Origin: Tricholoma matsutake
Lineage: Eukaryota > Basidiomycota > Agaricomycetes > Agaricales > Tricholomataceae
DNA: 64,000 nt
Assembly: GCA_026075535.2 (NCBI GenBank)
Contig: AP026544.2
Span: 5,146,001-5,210,000, forward strand
Direction: 5' to 3'
In this document: one piece after another, positions 24,386 through 35,209 of the stretch
Position numbering within the stretch: position 1 is the first letter of the stretch
Layout of the letters: each line of letters begins with the position of its first letter
The notes under the pieces: model-generated
The model's database searches: none
What the model was told of the DNA's origin: nothing
The model's input: the letters and a program-made list of their open reading frames with translations, nothing else
Program-made: the position numbers and the translations under genes

Positions 24386-26850
24386 TCATGTGGAGGTATC
24401 TTGAGGCCAGCTAGTGAGTTGCACAGATTGACCTCGCAGTACAAAGTTGTGAGTCAGAGCGGGGGTGGTATCGATGCTCAATCGATATGAACCGGCATAG
24501 ATCCAAAGATTGCCTTGGGCATCTGCACGAGCTATCGAGCCCAGAGTTACGGGAAGCTGTGCGCTGCTCGTGCTGCCAGGGTTGATATCGTGAAGGCGGG
24601 TGTATGAGATGAGCTGCTTGTTGGGATATGGAGCAGGTCCGGCTTTGCCATCGAGGAAAAGAAGTGCAACATAATCAGACAACGTCTGACCAGTATTCTT
24701 CACATCAATGTTGAAAACGTAGAATGGGGCGAGATCGGGATACTGATGACCACTACTATGTGACGATCCAAGGAGGGACGAGATATCATACTGGGCGGGA
24801 GGGTTGTGGTGCCACGTCACGTCGAATGTGGTATAGTGAAGCCCGTGCCCAAATGGGAATGGTGGAGTACCCTGATACCATTTGTACGTGCGGCCCGGGC
24901 TGTTGTTGTCTGGTCTTAAATTCATGTTGGTCATCGGAATTTGACCAGCATATTCTGCTGGATACTGGGTGATAGGTAACCTTCCGGCAGGCGCAGCTTT
25001 CCCACTCAAGATCTCGAACAGGGCCTGTCCACCGCTTTGCCCGGGATAGCCACCCCAAACGATAGCGTTGACCTGAGGAGACCCGGTGCGCCGTAAATAC
25101 ATGGCAAACAAACATTAGACTTAAAGACAAACCGTCTTATTTGCTTTGAGCACGGTGTCGTCAACTTGACCCCCACCGAATTGAACGACGAGGAGCGGCT
25201 TTCCAGTTCCCTCAAGAGCGGCAATGAGGTCAAGCTGATTACCAGGCCAAGCAATGCTCGTTCTATCCAACGATTCTCGCTCAACAGACTGGTCGATCCC
25301 GCCAGCGAATATAACTGCATCGGCAGCTTGTGCAGCTGATAGAGCGGCAGCGAACCCTGTAGTTGAGGTACCTGAAATGTTCGTACCCAGGGCGAAGGAA
25401 ACCTGATAGCCAGCATTCATAGCGCCCTGGAGAGGGCTGACGAGGAAAGGAGCAATGCCTTGATAGTTACCTTGCATCTGAGTGGTAGCATTGGCCCAAG
25501 GTCCGATGAGAGCCACCTTTTTTATGGTTTTCTTCAAGGGCAAAACACCGTCATTCTTGAGTAGGACGATTCCCTCGACTGCTGCCTGATGAGCAAGATT
25601 TTGCGCATCCGGAGTATTGATATTCGACCAATCAAGCTGTCGATAAGGTTGGCGACTTGCAGGATCGAAATATCCAAGACTACAGTTTGCAAGTTGTTAG
25701 CTACACTACCACTCCGGGTGGTGCAAAGCCACGAACCGTATGAGGGATGTATATTGGCGAGTCAGGGCTCTTTCCAGATCACTGCGGGTAATCAAGGACT
25801 GATTAAACGCTGCGGGAAGATACTGAGCATATGTGGTACCGCAGTCGAGATCGGTGCCGGCCTTCAGCGCATCTGCCACGGCTTGCGCATACGTAGACGT
25901 ATAATGATGAGTGCTGTATATGTTATCAATGGCGTCACAATCGGAAGTGACCCAACGATCATCATTGAAACCCCATAAATCCCTCAGGATGGTTTGCAGA
26001 AGGTAAGAGTTGGCACAAGACGGGATACCGTTTACAGAATTGTAGCTGCACATGATCGATGCAACTTTGGCATCCCTGACACAGCTTTGGAAGGCCGGCA
26101 AATAATATTCGCTCAAGTCTTGGATTGTGACTTTGGCGTCGAAGGCCATACGTATGTTGCCTTCCCAGTTCTCCATGTCGTATGCAGCGAAATGTTTGCA
26201 GTCTGCGACGACTTTGAAGTATGGTTTGGGATCGATACCACCTTGCAAACCATCGATCAAATTATAAACGTATTGAGATACGTGGTACGGATCTTCGCTT
26301 GGCGTTTCGGCCCCTCTACCCCACCGAGGGTCCTTGAATGGGTTGATATTGGGCGTCCAAAAGTCTATCCCTGCTCGGCCGAAGTTATTGAAAGCTCGAG
26401 CTTCAGTGCTGACGACGGTCGCTACGGCTTTGATCAAGGGATCATCAAAGGCAGCACCCATCGAAATGGGCTCGGGAAAGGAGGTCGCGTAGCTGAAATT
26501 TCCGGATGGCGCGAACGTCACACCAGGGCTGCTTGCAACACCATGCTGACAATGGCTCGTTAGAATTTATGCCGGAGAGAAATTACAAAAAAGCGTACCA
26601 GCGCTTCAGACCACCATTGATAGCTAGGAAGGCCTAGACGAGGTACACCAGGCGAAAGATTGACAGTGTTGTTAATGAGTTCTTCGACAGTGAACAGTTG
26701 GATCACAGCCTTGGCGCGTGTGGCGGGGTCTTTAGTAGTGTCGCAAACTGCGTTGTTCTTCAGGGGGCCGTTGACACAGTCGGGGAAGGTGTAGACAAGG
26801 GCAAAGACTGAATACAAGTCCAGAGAAAGGAGGAAAAAGAGGCGAAGCAT
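24386..26850 (-). CDS. Secreted GH3 beta-xylosidase
   Basis: Glycoside hydrolase family 3 beta-xylosidases release xylose from xylo-oligosaccharides. Four minus-strand exons, 26850-26599, 26545-25737, 25679-25133 and 25072-24386, join in frame to about 764 residues, normal for the family. Residues 1 to about 17 form a hydrophobic signal peptide (MLRLFFLLSLDLYSVFA). The N-terminal barrel contains DPRWGRGAETPSEDP, CKHFAAYDMENW near residue 205 and VTSDCDAI near 285, whose first Asp is the expected nucleophile. The second domain has AVEGIVLLKNDGVLPL, FAGGIDQSVERESLDR and VWGGYPGQSGGQALFEI. A fibronectin-III-like C-terminal domain follows (FPFGHGLHYTTF onwards). These features match fungal xylosidases better than GH3 beta-glucosidases. 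The product probably helps degrade hemicellulose outside the cell. Confidence 0.93.
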
Positions 26851-29152
26851 GATTTTCCGACAGACAGTGAAAGATCAGCGACGTTGGACCTTGGCCACAA
26901 GCACTTATGTAGGTTTTGAGCGGGCATAAGCACATGGCCACGCTACTAGACAAGAAACTCGTGAGGGGTATGTTGATCAAAGAATGTCGAATGGTCTGGT
27001 AGAATATCGAACGGTCCGGTGGACTGCACGGGCCGAAGTAAGGAAGCGGCTCAACTTCCTCTGGGTGGCAGAACCGGTAGAACGGCTATTCGCAAGGGAT
27101 GCAGCACATGTACAAGGCTTCACTTCGACACCAGAAAATGAGTGTCAGACGTCTTTTGTAGGAAGGAGATGATGTGGTTAGCAACCATAATGCACAACGC
27201 AAACTTGCAAGTTCACCTGACCTTCCGACAATATTGTAGGCAACCCCGTGCCTAGAGGTCACTAACCGTGGGAGACAATCGTCGGGTCCGAAGCTGGGAC
27301 TATGTACAATTGATGTACATATGTACATAAATCTTGTAAAGGCAGAATGGATAACAGGTGATAACCTGATGTTTACTGTTGTAAGAGACTCAGAGAGGCT
27401 CGAAGTGGAGGAGGGAGAAGTCAAACGCATACGTTGGATCCTCAAGAGCCTGAGGTTCTCCCATATGATATCGCAAACGATCTCCTCTGGCACTTTCGAT
27501 CCGACGTTCGATCAGAAACACAACCCGCTGACCGGATAATCTTCGCTAGGCACTCAAAGGCGGCTTCAAGACACTCCCGAACAATCTTAGAAAAGCATAG
27601 GGTCGACCAAGTGATGTCTAAATAATAAACTTCCACCGCTAGCACTGGATTCTCATACCTGTCTCTTCTTTAAAAAAATCCTATGTCACGACGACTGTCT
27701 TGTCATGTCTTCATGCTGTCCAGGGCCGCGCGCCCGGTTTGCTACCAACATCCTCATCCATCGTTAAAGTCTTCACTGTGCCCACCATCGCCATCGGCAC
27801 CAGGGTCAAAGTTGAATGGGTGAATATGAAGGCTTCCAAGAGTGCAGGTAAGGCAATCGCTATACAATGAAGTGGTATAACTCCGCGGCCTCGGGAACCA
27901 CACCAAGAAAAGGGGCCCCAAGCAAGGGGTGACTGGGTCCTGACTTAAAGCTCACGATAAATGATTTCGGACCTATACAGGTGAGACATCATTCAAGCCA
28001 TTCAGTAAGATATGATACACACTCATTGCTCTTCAAGTTTTGCCTTGGCGCCATGCACACCGTCTAGACTCCGTTCCGAACATCGCAAATTTCATTATTC
28101 AGACCACTGTATATGGTCGAACCAACCTGAGAGAACAGGAAAATCCAGTGCGTTGCGAGGCCAAATGCAAATGGTACTGGATCTGAAAACGGCCAGTCGC
28201 TGGGTATATTCTTCTTGCAGCCATCCAAGATGATCGCATGACGGGATCAAATTACTTATAGTACATAAATAGCCTACCTTGAGCCTACCGTCAGATTTGA
28301 AATTTGAACATCAAGGTCATAGACTGTCATAGATTATGGAAACGGTGTAGGTAATGTGTACAGGCTTTCTCCTGCATAGCCTCGGAACCGGATCTGCATA
28401 TGTCCCTTAATTATAATATTCACTGTGGGCATGGGGCTAAACTTATATGGATTTTATTTTATTTTCTCCTCCGATTTGTCCCAGTTTTCGGCTCTGGGGT
28501 TATTGTAATGAACTTTTTAATATATGCATAGTGGGTTGATAGTGGGTAGACTTTCCGCAAGATTAAAAATAAAAATATTCAAGGATCAAACCTTATTTGA
28601 CAGGGTGCCACTATTTTATAATCCAGCCTCGTCTCGCACTATCGCAATGTTGACTACGAGTTGTGTGGTTGGGGGGAAAGCGAGCGTTAGCTCGTTTTGC
28701 TTGTAAGGTACCAACTTGATCACATGATCAAAGTGTGACAGAGAGTGACATTTTGGCAGAGGCGACCAGTAGAAAGTTAATGCACATCGCAAAACAGCAT
28801 ATTTAAAAAATCGGGCCCTACAGAAAGTTTCTAAGATATAATCTCCAGGGTTCCTTGCAGACCGATTTTTTAATTTTGGCTGTAGAGAAGCTCCATTGGA
28901 TTTTTTGTGTTGCAAACTTTCAATCTAATCTAAGTTCCTGATTTGGAAAGCATTAAAACCCTGCCACCAAAGCAGGTCGCGTCGCCTGTCGCGTCATTCA
29001 TATACCCTTATTAACTTATAATCTCTCATTTTATAATTATGGCTTTGCAAAAGCGCGAGGATTTCAGATTTTGTTCCTTCCAAAATTCCACTGTGAATTA
29101 AATTTCATTGAGCAATGCTGGGGACATGCAAAAAGACGGTACTGAATATTTC
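26851..29152. other. Long intergenic region, mostly featureless
   Basis: This 2.3-kb stretch lies between the GH3 promoter side and the young Gypsy element. Open frames are short and have no recognisable motifs. It includes the upstream region of the xylosidase gene near 26851-27000 and, at 28618-28705, a copy of a short dispersed repeat described separately. No RNA gene was recognised. Confidence 0.55.
28618..28705. repeat. Dispersed ~88-bp repeat, CpG-rich copy
   Basis: This segment aligns without gaps to 46628-46715. Most differences are transitions: CTCGTCTCGC here is CTTGTCTTGC there, and GCGAGCGTTAGCTCG here is GTGAGCATTAGCTTG there. On the minus strand both copies read an open frame whose shared core is TTQL(V/I)VNIAIV. 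The parent element is unknown. Confidence 0.75.
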
Positions 29153-29157
29153 TAAGG

Positions 29158-29583
29158 TGTAAGGGGACTAGGGGGGTGCCCTGTGTGTTTTTCCTATTTT
29201 TTATGTTCGTCCCATATTTTTCCCCACCTCATTTCCTTCTATTCTTCATTTTCTATGATTTTTCCGGATTTTATTACTAATTTTCCCTTGCTATCATGTT
29301 TGTATATGTTGACACTTTTATATTTAGAGGCGGAGTACCCCTTCCGACACATACCCCTTGGTATGATGTCATTCGGCGGCCTTGATCCGCCTATCTCCGC
29401 CTTTTTCTATTTTTAGGTTATATTTGATTTTTGTCGTCTTCACATATACTGGGCATCAGCAAGGGGATCCTTAGAGTTTTCTCTTCGGATTTCCCTTTGC
29501 TAGGTGCGCCCCCAATGCCTGTATTATGTAGTATAATTTTAACTTCGGATTTCCCTTTGCTAGAGGCTTAGGTTGCCCTTATA
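29158..29583 (+). repeat. 5' LTR of the young Gypsy element
   Basis: This 426-bp LTR starts TGTAAGGGGACTAGG and ends GGTTGCCCTTATA. It differs from the 3' LTR only at 29389, G here and A at 35010, a CpG to CpA change. The motif TTCGGATTTCCCTTTGCTAG occurs twice near its 3' end. A 77-codon open frame at 29183-29416 is not considered a gene. Confidence 0.96.
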
Positions 29584-29749
29584 GTAGAAAACTCTCCCCT
29601 AAGGCCCGAAAATCGCGAACGCGCTGCCCAAAATAGGCAGGTACGGACTGGACGACGCTTCCCAAAGCTCCACAGAGTCCCTACACACCGTTCCAGATAC
29701 TCTCGCCTTTATTGCGCTGCCATTTTCGCCAAACGCGCTCCCTAGCGAC

Positions 29750-30868
29750 ATGGACACATCAGAACGCTTCGACGCGCTTGAAAGCGACGTTTCCGGAATG
29801 CGCGCGCAAATCGACTCGCTTAAATCTACGATTGAAAACTTCGTTAGGACCCTCCAGGCTAACCCTACGACTAATAGTTCCCCCTTCACGACTCCAAGCG
29901 CACCCAACAACGATGTTTTGCCAAACGCGTCCACTAAGGAACGTGCCCAGATCAAACCGTCCCCCCCCGCCGAATTTAATGGTGCACGTGCGCAGGGACG
30001 TGCATTCCTTAATTCCTGTGAGTTATACATTAGTCTCCAGTCGCATCAATTCGTCGATGAGGCTGCAAAAATTTATTGGGCCTTCACATACATGAAATCT
30101 GAACGCGCCTATCTCTATGTGGACCGTATCCTACGTCAAACTAAAGAACTCGGTTCTCTACCTTTCTCCACTTGGGGGGACTTTCGAGCTGAGTTCGTAC
30201 GCCACTTCTGCCCCCTCAATGAACGCCACCGAGCAGTGACACGACTTGAGTCATCCACTTACCACCAGGGACGTCGATCCGTGGACGACTATATCGATGA
30301 GTTCAAGGATTTGGTGGACATGGCAGGGTATGGGAGTGGGTTACCAGTGGTGGTGAAGTTCCGACGGGGGCTCAACCGAGAAATTCAGGACCAGATTGCA
30401 CAGATGTTGGAAGGGCGCCCAGCGGACGATGATATCCTTGCTTGGTATGAAGCTGCTTCACTCTGTGACGAGAACCGACTCACAAATGCAGCGTTTAATG
30501 CTGCATTCCGTGCTCCAACTACCACTCATACACCCTACACCTTCAATCGAAGCCTCCCCCGCCCTAACCCCATTCCTGCTCGTCAAACTCCCACACCAGC
30601 CGTCAATATCCCAGTACCAATGGATGTTGATGCAGCCCGCAGCCGTGCACGTAAGTTGGATCTCTGCTACCGTTGTGGGGAACCTGGACACAGGGCTGGA
30701 GCGTGTCCCCATCGTCAGGATATCCGCATGCTCACCCCCGAGGGACGAGACGAACTCCTGCAAGATCTGTTGGCACTTGTAGATGTTGAGGAAGCGAAGG
30801 ATCAAGTTGCAGAGGAGGTTAAGCTGGAAGTTGTAGAGGAGCAGGATTTTCCTATTCGCAGCGAGTGA
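29750..30868 (+). CDS. Gag of the young Gypsy element
   Basis: Gag forms the cytoplasmic particle that packages element RNA. The 372-residue frame begins MDTSERFDALESDVSGMR, with a predicted coiled coil in the first 40 residues. A capsid-like domain spans about residues 70-250 (WGDFRAEFVRHFCPLNERH is characteristic of Ty3/Gypsy gag). A CCHC zinc knuckle, CYRCGEPGHRAGAC, lies near residue 305. The tail is acidic. It ends in TGA at 30866-30868, overlapping the open pol frame, which lies one base back. A more upstream start is possible but this is the first ATG giving the coiled coil. Confidence 0.95.
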   Translation: MDTSERFDALESDVSGMRAQIDSLKSTIENFVRTLQANPTTNSSPFTTPSAPNNDVLPNASTKERAQIKPSPPAEFNGARAQGRAFLNSCELYISLQSHQFVDEAAKIYWAFTYMKSERAYLYVDRILRQTKELGSLPFSTWGDFRAEFVRHFCPLNERHRAVTRLESSTYHQGRRSVDDYIDEFKDLVDMAGYGSGLPVVVKFRRGLNREIQDQIAQMLEGRPADDDILAWYEAASLCDENRLTNAAFNAAFRAPTTTHTPYTFNRSLPRPNPIPARQTPTPAVNIPVPMDVDAARSRARKLDLCYRCGEPGHRAGACPHRQDIRMLTPEGRDELLQDLLALVDVEEAKDQVAEEVKLEVVEEQDFPIRSE

Positions 30869-33800
30869 ATCGTACGCCCTCACTGCCTGTCCATAACCGC
30901 TTTGAAGTCTTGTCAGTTGAATCCCTGGAGAATGAATCCATTTCTGTGACTGCTCCCCTCTCTGACCCTTCGAAGTTGGCTAAAGACGTACCTGCTCTCC
31001 CCATCTCTCCTTCTACTCCACGTCCCAAAATTAAATCATGGGAGCGTAAACTACCACGCAAGTATATTGTGGCATCCACTCCCTCTGCACATTCCTTAAA
31101 CCTAGCCATCGAACTGCAGACGACCGACACTGGACAGATACTCGGTGTTTCTGCGCTCCTGGACTCTGGTGCGACTGGTCTCTTCATCGATTCCCATCTG
31201 GTACAACAACATCGTCTAAATACTCGCTCACTCTCACGTCCGATACCTGTATATAACGTGGATGGATCCCCAAATGAAGCTGGTGCCATCCGAGAGGTTG
31301 CAGACCTGGTTCTCCGTTACAAAGATCATAGTGAGCGTGCCCTTTTTGCTGTCACTCAATTAGGAAAGCAAAAGGCGATTTTGGGATATCCATGGCTTCG
31401 AGACCATAACCCAGAGGTCGACTGGCACACCGGGGAGGTTACCATGAGCCGATGTCCATCCCGCTGTCGGACGTGTTTCACAGAAGCCAGGCAAGAACGT
31501 CGTGGACAGAAGGCGGCAATACGACGAACTCAGAAGTGTCGTGCTGGACCCCTGCCTATACCTGAAGTGGAATTGGAAGGGGTTCCTGATCTAATGCCGG
31601 ACTCGGATGATGATGACGAGGACCCAGAGGAAGTGGAGGAGGGTGATCGGATCTTCTACACTGCGATTCGCTCATCGCATGAGGTGTGTGCCACATCAAA
31701 CATATCCCAACGCCTCGCCGAGGCCTTCCACAAAAACAACGCTGCTAAATCCTCTACTAACTCCTTACTCCCTCATCTCCATGAGTTTGAAGACGTGTTC
31801 TCCAAGGAGTCATTCGACTCTCTTCCTGCGCGTAAGCCATGGGATCACGCGATCGAACTCACCCCCGGCGCAACCCCTTCATCCTGCAAGGTCTATCCTC
31901 TCTCTCCGGAGGAACAACGGCAGCTTGACCAGTTCATCGACGAGCACCTGGCCTCTGGACGTATTCGACCATCGAAGTCACCCATGGCCTCTCCCTTTTT
32001 CTTTGTCAAGAAGAAGGATGGCTCACTTCGACCGGTTCAAGACTACAGAAGACTCAACAACATCACGGTCAAAAATCGCTACCCACTACCCCTCATCTCT
32101 GAACTCGTAAACCAGCTCCGTGGAGCCCGATACTTCACCAAGCTCGATGTCCGTTGGGGCTATAATAATGTGAGGATAAAGGAGGGAGATGAGTGGAAGG
32201 CAGCCTTTCGTACCAACCGTGGTCTTTTTGAACCGCTTGTCATGTTCTTTGGCCTTACTAATAGCCCTGCCACCTTTCAGACCATGATGAACGACATCTT
32301 CCATGACCTCATCCTCGAAGGCGTTGTCTGCATCTATCTCGACGACATCCTCATCTTCACTCGCACGGTTGAAGAGCACCGTCGCATCACGCGCCTCGTC
32401 CTAGAGCGACTTCGACGGTACAAACTCTACCTTCGTCAGGACAAATGCGAGTTCGAAAGGACCAAGATCGAGTACCTCGGCCTGATTATCTCGGAGGGTC
32501 AAGTGGAGATGGATCCTATCAAGGTAAATGGGGTCACAGCTTGGCCTACGCCCACGAACAAGAAGGAGGTGCAGTCTTTCCTGGGCTTCATCAATTTTTA
32601 TCGGCGTTTTATCAAGGATTTCTCACATCATGCACGACCGCTGTTCGACTTGACAGGAAAGGAGGCATGGAGGTGGGATAATGCACAACAGGAGGCATTC
32701 GAAAAGCTTAAGGAGATGGTCACTTCCGCTCTGATCCTTACCTTTGCTGACGATTCGCGTCCTTTTCGTGTAGAAGCCGACAGTTCTGACTTTGCGACGG
32801 GCGCTGTGTTGTCTCAGCAGTCTCCGGAGGACCAGAAGTGGCATCCTGTTGCGTTCTACTCCAAAAGCCTTAGTGCTGTAGAGAGAAACTACGAGATCCA
32901 CGACAAGGAGATGTTGGCGATAATGCGTGCGCTTGAGGAGTGGCGACACTTCCTCGAGGGTGCCCAACACAAGGTGGAAATTTGGATGGATCACAAGAAC
33001 CTCGAGTACTTCATGACGGCCAAGAAATTGAACCGTCGTCAAGCTCGTTGGTCCCTGTATCTATCTAGATTCGACTTCTCCTTGCACCACCGTCCGGGTC
33101 GCAGCATGGGGAAGACCGATGCCCTATCCCGACGTGCAGACCATGGGGATGGCAGCGGTGACAACCAAAACATTGTGCTGTTGCAGCCAGACCTGTTCAC
33201 CATTCGGGCACTGGAAGGCATCGTACCCCAGGGCGAGGAGCGGGACATTCTACGTGACATTCGTCGCGCAAACCGTAGCGGTTTACATGAGGATGTTGTC
33301 GCCCGAGCTGTTAAAGAACTGAGGAAGGGATCGACCCTTTCCTTACGTGCGGCAGAGTGGGCTGAAAAGGAGGACTTGTTGTATTTCAGGGATCGCATCT
33401 ATGTTCCCAATGACCCAGACCTTCGCCGGTGCATCATATCCCAACACCATGACTCACAGATTGCTGGCCACCCCGGACGCTGGAAGACCTTGGAGCTCAC
33501 CTCACGGAACTATTGGTGGCCACAAATGTCACGGCTCATTGGTCAGTATTGTCGCACTTGTGACCTTTGCTTACGCACCAAGGTCCCTCGTCGCAAGCCT
33601 ATTGGTGAGCTACACCCTCTTCCTGTTCCAGAGAGTCGTTGGGATGTCGTCAGCGTCGACTTTGTGGTGGAATTGCCAGAGTCAAACGGGTTTGATGCGG
33701 TGATGTGCACAGTTGACTCAGTGGGAAAACGCGCTCACTTCATTCCCACTCACACCACTGTCAGTGCCCTAGGTGCCGCTCGACTCTACCTCCACCACGT

Positions 33801-34767
33801 GTGGAAGTTACATGGACTTCCTGGTGCCTTCCTCTCGGATCGTGGCCCTCAGTTCATGGCAGAGTTCACTCGTGAGCTGTACCGACTCCTGGGGATCAAA
33901 CTCCTCGCTTCAACTGCTTATCACCCACAAACTGATGGCCAGACGGAGCGAGTCAACCAGGAACTGGAGCAGTACATCCGCCTCTTTGTCAATGAACGCC
34001 AGGACGATTGGGATGATCTCCTTCCTTTGGCCGAGTTCGGATACAACAACCATGTCCATGCTTCCACTCAACAGACCCCTTTCCTCTTAGACACTGGACG
34101 ACATCCACGCATGGGATTTGAACCTCGCCAAACTCCCTCACACATCGAGACAGTGAATGAGTTCACAGAACGCATGAGGGATAGCTTGGAGGAGGCAAGG
34201 GCAGCCTTAGCAAAGGCGAAGGACGACATGGCGCGATTTTACAACCAGCGCCACTCCCCAACCCCTCAGTACAAGGTTGGTGATCGAGTTTATCTTGACT
34301 CCAGTGACATCTCCACTACACGTCCATCCAAGAAACTCGCTCATCGCTTCTTGGGACCTTTCCCCATTGTCAAGTGCATTGGAACACATGCCTATCGTCT
34401 ACGCCTCCCAGCCTCCATGTCCAGACTCCATCCCGTCTTCCATGTCGTCAAATTGCTTCCAGCTCCCCCAGATCCGTTCCCGGGACGCCATTCACACCCA
34501 CCACCACCACCTACAGTGATCGAGGGAGAACCCCAATATGAAGTCGAGTCAATCTTGGACAGCCGTTTGCGTCGAGGAAAACTCCAGTATTTGGTACATT
34601 GGAAGGGTTATGGGTATGAGGAGAACTCATGGGTCGAAGAGTCTGACGTAAATGCCCCTCGGTTAATCAAGGAATTCCACCGACGGCACACTGCTGCACC
34701 GCGTCGCATTCAAGTCACGGACTTTGGTCGTATACGATTTCGAATGCATCGGGGCGATGCATCTTAG
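30823..34767 (+). CDS. Pol polyprotein of the young Gypsy element
   Basis: The frame is open from 30823 (after a stop at 30820-30822) to 34767 and has no early ATG, so it is probably made as a gag-pol fusion by a -1 frameshift in the 46-base overlap, or by reinitiation. Domains in order: aspartic protease with LLDSGATGLFID; reverse transcriptase from about 31870 with YLDDILIF at about 32335-32358; RNase H with FRVEADSSDFATGAVLS and YEIHDKEMLAIMRALEEW; integrase zinc-binding HHDSQIAGHPGR with CRTCDLC; core residues in SVDFVVELPES and LSDRGPQF; and a C-terminal chromodomain (DSRLRRGKLQYLVHWKGYG, YEENSWV). All catalytic motifs look intact. The chromodomain probably directs integration to modified histones. 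Confidence 0.95.
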   Translation, partial: AGSCRGAGFSYSQRVNRTPSLPVHNRFEVLSVESLENESISVTAPLSDPSKLAKDVPALPISPSTPRPKIKSWERKLPRKYIVASTPSAHSLNLAIELQTTDTGQILGVSALLDSGATGLFIDSHLVQQHRLNTRSLSRPIPVYNVDGSPNEAGAIREVADLVLRYKDHSERALFAVTQLGKQKAILGYPWLRDHNPEVDWHTGEVTMSRCPSRCRTCFTEARQERRGQKAAIRRTQKCRAGPLPIPEVELEGVPDLMPDSDDDDEDPEEVEEGDRIFYTAIRSSHEVCATSNISQRLAEAFHKNNAAKSSTNSLLPHLHEFEDVFSKESFDSLPARKPWDHAIELTPGATPSSCKVYPLSPEEQRQLDQFIDEHLASGRIRPSKSPMASPFFFVKKKDGSLRPVQDYRRLNNITVKNRYPLPLISELVNQLRGARYFTKLDVRWGYNNVRIKEGDEWKAAFRTNRGLFEPLVMFFGLTNSPATFQTMMNDIFHDLILEGVVCIYLDDILIFTRTVEEHRRITRLVLERLRRYKLYLRQDKCEFERTKIEYLGLIISEGQVEMDPIKVNGVTAWPTPTNKKEVQSFLGFINFYRRFIKDFSHHARPLFDLTGKEAWRWDNAQQEAFEKLKEMVTSALILTFADDSRPFRVEADSSDFATGAVLSQQSPEDQKWHPVAFYSKSLSAVERNYEIHDKEMLAIMRALEEWRHFLEGAQHKVEIWMDHKNLEYFMTAKKLNRRQARWSLYLSRFDFSLHHRPGRSMGKTDALSRRADHGDGSGDNQNIVLLQPDLFTIRALEGIVPQGEERDILRDIRRANRSGLHEDVVARAVKELRKGSTLSLRAAEWAEKEDLLYFRDRIYVPNDPDLRRCIISQHHDSQIAGHPGRWKTLELTSRNYWWPQMSRLIGQYCRTCDLCLRTKVPRRKPIGELHPLPVPESRWDVVSVDFVVELPESNGFDAVMCTVDSVGKRAHFIPTHTTVSALGAARLYLHHVWKLHGLPGAFLSDRGPQFMAEFTRELYRLLGIKLLASTAYHPQTDGQTERVNQELEQYIRLFVNERQDDWDDLLPLAEFGYNNHVHASTQQTPFLLDTGRHPRMGFEPRQTPSHIETVNEFTERMRDSLEEARAALAKAKDDMARFYNQRHSPTPQYKVGDRVYLDSSDISTTRPSKKLAHRFLGPFPIVKCIGTHAYRLRLPASMSRLHPVFHVVKLLPAPPDPFPGRHSHPPPPPTVIEGEPQYEVESILDSRLRRGKLQYLVHWKGYGYEENSWVEESDVNAPRLIKEFHRRHTAAPRRIQVTDFGRIRFRMHRGDAS

Positions 34768-34778
34768 AGAGGGGGTGA

Positions 34779-35204
34779 TGTAAGGGGACTAGGGGGGTGC
34801 CCTGTGTGTTTTTCCTATTTTTTATGTTCGTCCCATATTTTTCCCCACCTCATTTCCTTCTATTCTTCATTTTCTATGATTTTTCCGGATTTTATTACTA
34901 ATTTTCCCTTGCTATCATGTTTGTATATGTTGACACTTTTATATTTAGAGGCGGAGTACCCCTTCCGACACATACCCCTTGGTATGATGTCATTCGGCGG
35001 CCTTGATCCACCTATCTCCGCCTTTTTCTATTTTTAGGTTATATTTGATTTTTGTCGTCTTCACATATACTGGGCATCAGCAAGGGGATCCTTAGAGTTT
35101 TCTCTTCGGATTTCCCTTTGCTAGGTGCGCCCCCAATGCCTGTATTATGTAGTATAATTTTAACTTCGGATTTCCCTTTGCTAGAGGCTTAGGTTGCCCT
35201 TATA
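34779..35204 (+). repeat. 3' LTR of the young Gypsy element
   Basis: A 426-bp copy of the 5' LTR with one difference, A at 35010. It is preceded by the purine tract AGAGAGGGGGTGA and followed by the target duplication TAAGG. Confidence 0.96.
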
Positions 35205-35209
35205 TAAGG

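Larger units (their letters stand above)
29158..35204 (+). mobile_element. Full-length, very young chromodomain Gypsy retrotransposon
   Basis: The 6,047-bp element has two 426-bp LTRs differing at one base, a 5-bp target duplication (TAAGG at 29153-29157 and 35205-35209), an uninterrupted gag and an uninterrupted pol with protease, reverse transcriptase, RNase H, integrase and chromodomain. A purine tract lies just before the 3' LTR at 34766-34778. Domain order (integrase after RNase H, chromodomain last) places it among chromoviruses. Near-identical LTRs and intact frames mean recent insertion and possible activity. I did not identify a tRNA primer site after the 5' LTR; self-priming as in Tf1-like elements is possible. 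Confidence 0.97.

Noticed and set aside
29183..29416. Identical 77-codon open frames in both young Gypsy LTRs (also 34804-35037)
   Set aside because: They lie wholly within the LTRs and are identical because the LTRs are. No protein motif, and a more diverged frame in the solo LTR is broken. Treated as chance.
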